This document shows, in pieces, positions 42,565 to 47,757 of a stretch of DNA of 47,757 nucleotides; within the stretch, counting starts at the first letter, position 1, and every line of letters starts with the position of its first letter. Made by a program: the position numbers and the translations under genes. Source of the DNA: Aquibacillus sediminis (GTDB lineage: Bacteria; Bacillota; Bacilli; Bacillales; Amphibacillaceae); contig NZ_SZNM01000026.1 in the NCBI RefSeq assembly GCF_005870085.1, positions 1-47,757 on the forward strand. The letters are read 5' to 3'. The notes under the pieces were generated by a model, which saw only the letters and a list, made by a program, of their open reading frames with translations, had not been told where the DNA came from and made no database searches.

Positions 42565-43551
42565 ATGAGTCATACCCACGTTGGTCTTGATAATGATTTC
42601 ACGAACTATATAGAAAATAATAATTTTGAAATGACAATTTTCACTGAATTTGCTTTACCTTACTATCTTTTAATCAATAGTGGATTTTTTACATTTGAAG
42701 CAGATGAAAACTTCATAATCTCCGAAAGCAATAAAAAAAGAAAGGTTGCTTTTCGTATTCAAAGTTTCTATAGAGACGAGCAAAAAATTCCACTGAGAGA
42801 ATCTACATTTACAATTAAACCAAACAAACTAAGTACTGAAAGTTATACATATGGAGTTTTCAATTCTATAATTCAAGTGGCCATACAATCTTTTAACTCA
42901 GAAAAGGAACTAATAAACACCAAATTACAAGAGAAAGGAAGTGATTTTACTACTGATATTAACCAAGCATTTTTAGAATATATTTTATTTAGATACAATG
43001 AAACTACTGAAGGAAATCATGCAATAAGCCCTTCAGTTTATGATTGCAGTCATTTATCTTTTTATTATATCTACAGTAATTTTTTATTAGCAAACGCAAT
43101 GATAACAACAAATTTGAATAATATAAACCAAATAAATGATTCTAATTTTAGAAGTTCATTAAATAGAGAGGTAAATGTAACAAACGCATTTTATGGAGAA
43201 GCAAAGTATGCTTGTAAAACTTATGATTATAAAAAAGCTATCATCTATTCAGCTATCACAATAGAGACATATATAAATAATATAATCGATAAGATACCTA
43301 ATAGTGAAGAGTTTGAAATGAATTCAAATGGTAAGTTTAGATCTATTTTTTCTAAAACCAAAATGCTCATTAGAGCTGGATATTTAACTTCTAAAATAGA
43401 AATAATTGATTTAACTGAAAATATGAAAAATATAACTGATACTAGAAATGATATTATGCATGGAAAACTAAAAAGCTTTGAATTACTTAAAGTTAAAGCC
43501 ATTAGGTCTATAGAGTCATTAGATAAAATATTAACAAATTTATTCGAGTAA
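42565..43551 (+). CDS. HEPN-domain-like protein, unknown function
   Basis: A 328-aa protein with A/T-rich codons. Residues ~1-130 form an unrecognised N-terminal part. About 205-325 looks like a HEPN fold: a helix with EAKYACKTYDYKKAIIYSAITIETYINNII and then a helix ending R294-N-D-I-M-H299-G. That is the Rx4H active-site motif (with polar N after R) of HEPN RNases common in toxin, abortive-infection and CRISPR-associated systems. No antitoxin gene is obvious beside it. GAGGTG lies ~10 nt before the ATG. Its position in a probable island fits a defence role, which is inference. Confidence 0.7.
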   Translation: MSHTHVGLDNDFTNYIENNNFEMTIFTEFALPYYLLINSGFFTFEADENFIISESNKKRKVAFRIQSFYRDEQKIPLRESTFTIKPNKLSTESYTYGVFNSIIQVAIQSFNSEKELINTKLQEKGSDFTTDINQAFLEYILFRYNETTEGNHAISPSVYDCSHLSFYYIYSNFLLANAMITTNLNNINQINDSNFRSSLNREVNVTNAFYGEAKYACKTYDYKKAIIYSAITIETYINNIIDKIPNSEEFEMNSNGKFRSIFSKTKMLIRAGYLTSKIEIIDLTENMKNITDTRNDIMHGKLKSFELLKVKAIRSIESLDKILTNLFE

Positions 43552-43636
43552 ATTTTTTTAAGAAATATTCGATAACTCTTTTGTAACGGAGTTTAATAAA
43601 ACAAATTCATTTACTGCACAGTACATCGATACTATT

Positions 43637-43693
43637 CAACAGAAAAGGATATTCAACAATCAGGCGCGAATGCTGAATATTGCTCTTCTGTTA
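43637..43693. repeat. long imperfect hairpin in gene-free stretch 43552-43883
   Basis: AACAGAA..ATATTCA on one arm pairs with TGAATAT..TTCTGTT on the other around CAATCAGGCGCGAA. CAATCAGGC also occurs at ~47658. It may terminate the HEPN-protein gene or be a repeat remnant. The rest of this 330-bp gap holds no gene. Confidence 0.5.
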
Positions 43694-43883
43694 TTAATGC
43701 AGGCTAATGAAAAAAGAGAAATAAGTGCATTTTTGTACGATCGAAATAGAGGAAAGATACTAGTTTTAATTATTTACTTAAAGAAGGAGGTGCCTTGAAC
43801 AAGAAACAAGCATTAAATGTTATATTCATTTATTATACGAATTCCACTTGTTCTAAGCTTAAATTCTATAGTTAGAGCGAAAT

Positions 43884-44528
43884 TTAGATTGCTATTAAAC
43901 GGTGATATTCATGCAATTTCGAATCGGACCTCGGGTTAATTAGTATATTTCCATGAGATTCCACTCCAATAACTAAATGACCTTTTTGTAGTAATTGTAT
44001 ATAGCAAGTTCTAAAGGTCTCTCCTATTAAATATTGTGGTGTAGATATGACTTTATAATCTTGCTGTACTAATTGTTGTAAAGGCGATTTTTCTAATTGA
44101 TTACCAAAAACTTCGTGGAACATTAATTTATACAGGAACTGGTTAGTATTTAATACTCTATTAGCCCCTACTCTTTCAGCATTATCAATATTCTTTTTCA
44201 TTAATAGTTCAGTGAAAACTTCAATATTTGGATTTAAAGTCTTGGCTATTAAGGAAACTTGCAAACAGAATAGATCGGAATGTTCCTCATCTATATGAAT
44301 ATTTGATGTAATAATCAACTTTTTCGTATTTTTAATATGTGCTTCATTTAATACTGAAACATTGGTAGCGTCACCTTGTACAAATTGAATATTATATATA
44401 TCTTCGGGTTTTCTTTTTAAAGTAGAGTCAACTAGTGTTATATTTATGCTTGGATCGTGCTTGTTGAACAGTTGAATTAAATTTTTAGACCTTTCATTCC
44501 AACCAATTAGAATATAGTTATGTTTCAT
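43884..44528 (-). CDS. stand-alone RCK (TrkA-N) protein
   Basis: A 214-aa cytosolic regulator with an RCK N-domain: MKHNYILIGWNERSKNLIQLF carries a Rossmann start in which the usual GxGxxG is GWNERS, as in MthK/YugO channels. LVDS, FVQGDA and LIITS follow at the expected beta-strand ends, then a C-terminal ~70-residue TrkA-C-like part. The ATG at 44528 is preceded by GTGGTGAC. It follows a complete channel gene by 76 bp on the same strand, and their RCK domains look related. It probably assembles with that channel to gate it. Confidence 0.82.
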   Translation of the reverse strand: MKHNYILIGWNERSKNLIQLFNKHDPSINITLVDSTLKRKPEDIYNIQFVQGDATNVSVLNEAHIKNTKKLIITSNIHIDEEHSDLFCLQVSLIAKTLNPNIEVFTELLMKKNIDNAERVGANRVLNTNQFLYKLMFHEVFGNQLEKSPLQQLVQQDYKVISTPQYLIGETFRTCYIQLLQKGHLVIGVESHGNILINPRSDSKLHEYHRLIAI

Positions 44529-44604
44529 GTAAGTCACCACTTTATTGTTATACTTTTGACTATTATATCCAAAATGGATCGGAAGTATAATCCAACATAA
44601 TGAA

Positions 44605-45621
44605 TTAGGTATTTTGAATTGAATGATAGGTTTTTTTGTCACAAATAATGTATAAACCAACGTCTTTAGGTATTTCATCGTCAATTCTTCTAATAATCCC
44701 TAGATCATTATCAGCTGAAATTAGGTTAGCGCCTTTGTCTCTTAAATCATTAAAAGCATCACGGTACGTTTTCCAAGAAGGATTAGGGTTAATCTTCCAT
44801 AAATCATCTCCATACCTCTTGCTCAATAATTGCCTAAATAATTGACTGGAACCATGATGCAACGTAGATTTTGCCATTAAAAATGGAAAAGCATCATTTG
44901 AAGGGATAAATTCATCAATTTTTACATGATTGAACATTTTTACATGCTTTTCACGCACCATCTCAACGATCGTATAAATATCTCTATTATGTTCGATTCC
45001 ATAGCTTTCAATTGCTGAAGCAACCAAGAGTGATTTTCCATCCAAAAAAAGTTCATCCTCACTTTCTGACGCAAAAATGATAACCGAATTTGATTTCAAA
45101 ATATTTGCTTTATTAAGCACCTCATAGCTTGTAGGATCACCATGGATGTAGTGAACTTTTTCGTGATCGATAGGTGTTTTATCTAACTGATCTATTAATA
45201 CAATGTTATTATTTTTGTGCTCATTCAGCAAAATTTCGTCTAGAGTTTTCTTAGCTTTTGACGACCATCCAACTAAAACATAATGGTTTTGTCCGTTGTA
45301 ATTCAATTTCCCTTCCCCCTTAAGTCTATTATACAAATTAAAAGCATTCACAACTTTCCCAAGTATAATTCCAATTAAGCCGATCCCTGTTAAATAAAGA
45401 AACAACCCAAATACCTTTCCAGCATTTGTAACGGGTGAATAATCACCGAATCCTACCGTTGTAACAGTAGTCATCACCCACCAAAAACCTATAAATGGGT
45501 TTTCAAAATTATTCGGTTCTATGAAATAAATAATAAAAGCACACAGAGTGTAGAAAATGGATGCGAAGATAATTAGTTTTAAGGTATTTATATTTACTGT
45601 TTTTTGAATGATTTCAAACAT
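44605..45621 (-). CDS. two-TM potassium channel with cytosolic RCK domain (YugO/MthK type)
   Basis: A 338-aa K+ channel. Membrane helix 1 spans ~16-34 and the pore loop follows. The selectivity filter is T55-V-G-F-G-D60 within TTVTTVGFGDYSP, and the second helix is GKVFGLFLYLTGIGLIGIILGKVV. The RCK domain starts at NHYVLVGWSSKAKKTLDEI (~107) and contains VLIDQ and IHGDPTS. The ATG at 45621 has GGGGGATAG 6 nt upstream. Operon with the RCK-only gene. B. subtilis YugO, a relative, carries K+ waves in biofilms. Confidence 0.92.
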   Translation of the reverse strand: MFEIIQKTVNINTLKLIIFASIFYTLCAFIIYFIEPNNFENPFIGFWWVMTTVTTVGFGDYSPVTNAGKVFGLFLYLTGIGLIGIILGKVVNAFNLYNRLKGEGKLNYNGQNHYVLVGWSSKAKKTLDEILLNEHKNNNIVLIDQLDKTPIDHEKVHYIHGDPTSYEVLNKANILKSNSVIIFASESEDELFLDGKSLLVASAIESYGIEHNRDIYTIVEMVREKHVKMFNHVKIDEFIPSNDAFPFLMAKSTLHHGSSQLFRQLLSKRYGDDLWKINPNPSWKTYRDAFNDLRDKGANLISADNDLGIIRRIDDEIPKDVGLYIICDKKTYHSIQNT

Positions 45622-45806
45622 TAAATCTATCCCCCAATAAATTAACATTATCTTTGTTGCTAAACCTTTTGTTATTTGCTATCTTTAATAAATATTCCAT
45701 ATATTTACTTATAATAAACAGCACATATGAAAAAATATATACTCATATGTTTACGATTCAGTAAAATTTGTGAATTGAAACTGTCCATAAAATAGGAGAG
45801 ATAGAA

Positions 45807-47171
45807 ATGAGTTTTTTTAATAGAATTTTTAAAGTTAGTCATTTATCAACTATCCGTATTATAGTCTTGTTTTATATTTTGGCAGTAATCGTTTCTATGG
45901 TGATCCTTGGACTACCTATTTTTCACCAACCTACTGTCGATCTAACTTTTATTGATTTATTATTTACTGCAGTAAGTGCGGTAAGTGTAACGGGTCTTAC
46001 GGTAGTTTCGACAGCTGATACGTTTAATGCAGCAGGCAAAATTGCACTAACAGTAGTTTTGCAATTTGGTGGAATTGGGATTATGACTCTTGGGACCTTT
46101 ATTTGGATTATTTTAGGAAAAAAGATTGGATTGCGTGGTAGACAACTTATACAAGTTGACCAAAATAGAGTAACTTTGGCAGGGCTCGTTAATTTAATGT
46201 TAAAAATCCTGAGTATAATAATAATAATTGAAACAATAGGTACAATTGTTTTAAGTACATATTTCCTGAACTACTTTGATACATGGCAAGAAGCTCTGTT
46301 ACAAGGCTTTTTTGGTGCTGTAAGTGCTACAACAAATGCAGGTTTTGATATAACAGGTTCTTCTTTAATTCCATTTGCTGATGATTATTTTGTTCAATTT
46401 ATAAATATTGTCCTATTAATACTAGGGGCAATTGGATTCCCTGTATTAATAGAGATAAGAGAAGTGCTTAGTGGGAAAAATAAAAGTGTAAATAATAAAT
46501 ATTACTTTTCATTATTCACTAAATTGACGACATTAACTTTTTTTGCTCTTATTGTTGTTGGATGGGTTTTAATCTATTTATTAGAGCGTAATGCTTTTTT
46601 TGCCGACAAACTGTGGCATGAACAGTTTTTTTACAGTCTTTTTCAATCTGTCACGACTAGGAATGGTGGCTTGGCAACCATGGATGTTAGTGAGTTCACT
46701 TCGCCAACTTTAATTGTATTGTGTGTGTTAATGTTTATAGGTGCTTCTCCAAGTAGTGTGGGTGGGGGAATTCGGACTACTACATTTGCAATTATGTTGT
46801 TGACGATATTTAATTATGCAAAAGGAAATACAGGTATCAAGGTTTTTGGAAGAGAATTGGATGATGAAGATGTGATTCGTTCGTTTATTGTAATAACAAC
46901 TGCATCTATGTTATGTATATCTGCAATTGTATTACTTAATTATATAGAACCTTTTCCAGTTCTTCCGATTATATTCGAAGTTAGTTCTGCATTTGGAACA
47001 ACAGGTCTCTCAATGGGTATCACCCCAGAATTAAGTACAGCAGGTAAATGTGTGATTATATTTTTAATGTTTGTAGGTCGGATAGGGATCTTTTCTTTCT
47101 TATTCATCATGAGAGGAAAAGCAACGAAAGATATTTATCATTATCCAAAAGAGAAGGTGATTATTGGGTGA
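45807..47171 (+). CDS. Trk/Ktr-type K+ uptake membrane subunit
   Basis: A 454-aa KtrB/KtrD-like protein that passes K+ (with Na+) inward. It has four repeated pore units, each with a short filter segment: SVTGLT (~63), TTNAGFD (~176), TTRNGGL (~288) and FGTTGLS (~400). Length matches KtrB rather than the longer TrkH. No ktrA (RCK) gene is directly adjacent, so the divergent RCK protein could be its partner. The divergent spacer to the K+ channel (~185 bp) would allow joint control. GGAGAG lies ~8 nt before the ATG. Confidence 0.93.
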   Translation: MSFFNRIFKVSHLSTIRIIVLFYILAVIVSMVILGLPIFHQPTVDLTFIDLLFTAVSAVSVTGLTVVSTADTFNAAGKIALTVVLQFGGIGIMTLGTFIWIILGKKIGLRGRQLIQVDQNRVTLAGLVNLMLKILSIIIIIETIGTIVLSTYFLNYFDTWQEALLQGFFGAVSATTNAGFDITGSSLIPFADDYFVQFINIVLLILGAIGFPVLIEIREVLSGKNKSVNNKYYFSLFTKLTTLTFFALIVVGWVLIYLLERNAFFADKLWHEQFFYSLFQSVTTRNGGLATMDVSEFTSPTLIVLCVLMFIGASPSSVGGGIRTTTFAIMLLTIFNYAKGNTGIKVFGRELDDEDVIRSFIVITTASMLCISAIVLLNYIEPFPVLPIIFEVSSAFGTTGLSMGITPELSTAGKCVIIFLMFVGRIGIFSFLFIMRGKATKDIYHYPKEKVIIG

Positions 47172-47359
47172 TGGCTAAAACCACTCTACAGGGCGGGATG
47201 ATTGGCTTCTTTTTTGGGATTATAGTTTCAAGGGTATCGCTCTATGTTTTGATAAGCGTGTTTGAAATTCATCTGTTAGAAATTCATCCGAACATTTATA
47301 CTCTTATTGTTTGTTTGCTATTTTTCTTGTTAGGTATTAACATTTCACGAAGTTACTAA
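47171..47359 (+). CDS. small membrane protein linked to the K+ uptake gene
   Basis: A 62-aa protein with two hydrophobic segments (~8-30 and ~41-58) ending NISRSY. Its ATG overlaps the TGA of the K+ uptake gene (TGATG), with AGAAGGTG upstream, so translation is coupled. A longer frame starting inside the previous gene is ignored. No family recognised. Tight coupling suggests a small accessory subunit of the transporter. Confidence 0.7.
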   Translation: MAKTTLQGGMIGFFFGIIVSRVSLYVLISVFEIHLLEIHPNIYTLIVCLLFFLLGINISRSY

Positions 47360-47360
47360 G

Positions 47361-47412
47361 AAAAAACCAGCACATATGAGTTTTCACTCCTAGTATGTTC
47401 TGGTTTTTTTCC
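47361..47412 (+). terminator. intrinsic terminator of the K+ uptake operon
   Basis: AAAAAACCAG-C-ACATA pairs with TATGT-T-CTGGTTTTTTT (15 bp with one mismatch), T run at the end. Confidence 0.9.
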
Positions 47413-47495
47413 TATAAAATTGCTACAGTTTATTTAAATTTGGCCCCAATATCGTGCCTACCAAGCCTTGCTCCAAGTAAAATAATGCAGTACCT

Positions 47496-47527
47496 AAACG
47501 ACCACCTGCTAAAGCAGGTGGTCGTTT
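47496..47527. repeat. perfect 15-bp inverted repeat
   Basis: AAACGACCACCTGCT, two bases, AGCAGGTGGTCGTTT. G+C-rich in an A+T-rich surround and without a T run, so it is more like an IS200-type end hairpin or REP-like unit than a terminator. Confidence 0.6.
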
Positions 47528-47696
47528 AAGGTTCGGGTGATTTTAATATCCAAGTTTTTTTAAGCTAAACGGGGGTTAAGTAAATTAAGTGATAGCAAGA
47601 ACCTCAGCATCTTTGCTGCGTAGTACAAGAATACTATGCATTAAAAATATATTAAACAATCAGGCATCACTGTTACATAATGATATTTAAAATTCT

Positions 47697-47741
47697 AGTC
47701 TAAGTCCCTATCAAAGCAGTCCTATGACAGGGACTCAGACT
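47697..47741 (-). terminator. hairpin at the window's right end
   Basis: AGTCT-A-AGTCCCT pairs with AGGGACT-C-AGACT around a ~20-nt loop. On the minus strand it is followed by AGAATTTTAAA, so it may end a minus-strand gene lying outside the window. Confidence 0.5.
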
Positions 47742-47757
47742 TACCCCCAAACTTTAC

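Overview
The window is chromosomal DNA from a low-G+C Bacillota of the Bacillaceae, most like the halophilic/alkaliphilic genera around Oceanobacillus, Virgibacillus and Gracilibacillus. This rests on the 5S and tRNA sequences, the gene families (RNase J, SigL, GuaC, NarK, KtrB-type and YugO-type K+ proteins), strong AGGAGG-like ribosome binding sites and frequent TTG/GTG starts. The genus is an inference.

Layout. 1-430: 3' end of a 23S rRNA and a full 5S rRNA. 441-3854: 25 tRNA genes in two blocks. Four tRNAs (Thr, Lys, Phe, Gly-TCC) are each preceded by a broken 5' copy of themselves followed by a related inserted sequence. tRNA-Lys also has a duplicated 3' tail. 4183-7306: membrane protein, CoA-type NUDIX hydrolase, alkyltransferase-like protein and AlaX. 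7528-11217: a fumarate-reductase-like flavoprotein and 2Fe-2S partner, divergent from two Asp/Glu-racemase/maleate-isomerase-type proteins. 11596-22949: housekeeping and hypothetical genes (GMP reductase, RNase J, GNAT, K+/H+ antiporter, PstS-like, OsmC). 22992-30724: a sigma-54 module made of rpoN/sigL, a CBS-PAS-AAA+ activator, two 18-bp palindromes, a textbook -24/-12 promoter, and an Fe-alcohol dehydrogenase / GntP permease / methylmalonate-semialdehyde dehydrogenase operon. 31123-38718: DUF1259 protein, lipoprotein, ABC exporter, NarK, quinone-oxidoreductase-like protein and azoreductase. 38815-39207: a G+C-richer, hairpin-dense repeat-like element. 39226-41028: polysaccharide deacetylase and selD.

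The main finds are in the selenium region. selD reads through an in-frame TGA (Sec18) followed by a bSECIS-like hairpin, so its product is a selenoprotein and the reading frame is longer than it first appears. About 490 bp upstream lies the 3' part of a tRNA-Sec gene (anticodon loop to CCA) without its 5' half. That is the usual scar of an element integrated into selC. From there to the window end the DNA is A+T-rich and repeat-littered. It carries an Rpn-like fragment, a HEPN-domain protein and a K+ transport cluster (YugO-like channel, separate RCK protein, KtrB/TrkH, small membrane protein), so it may be part of an island whose other end and intact selC are outside the window.

Four copies of a 160-185 bp element resembling the non-coding end of IS200/IS605-TnpB transposons (omega-RNA-like) lie at 7311, 17495, 30781 and 41119. 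One supplies the last codons of a small gene. No CRISPR array, intact transposase or integrase was seen.
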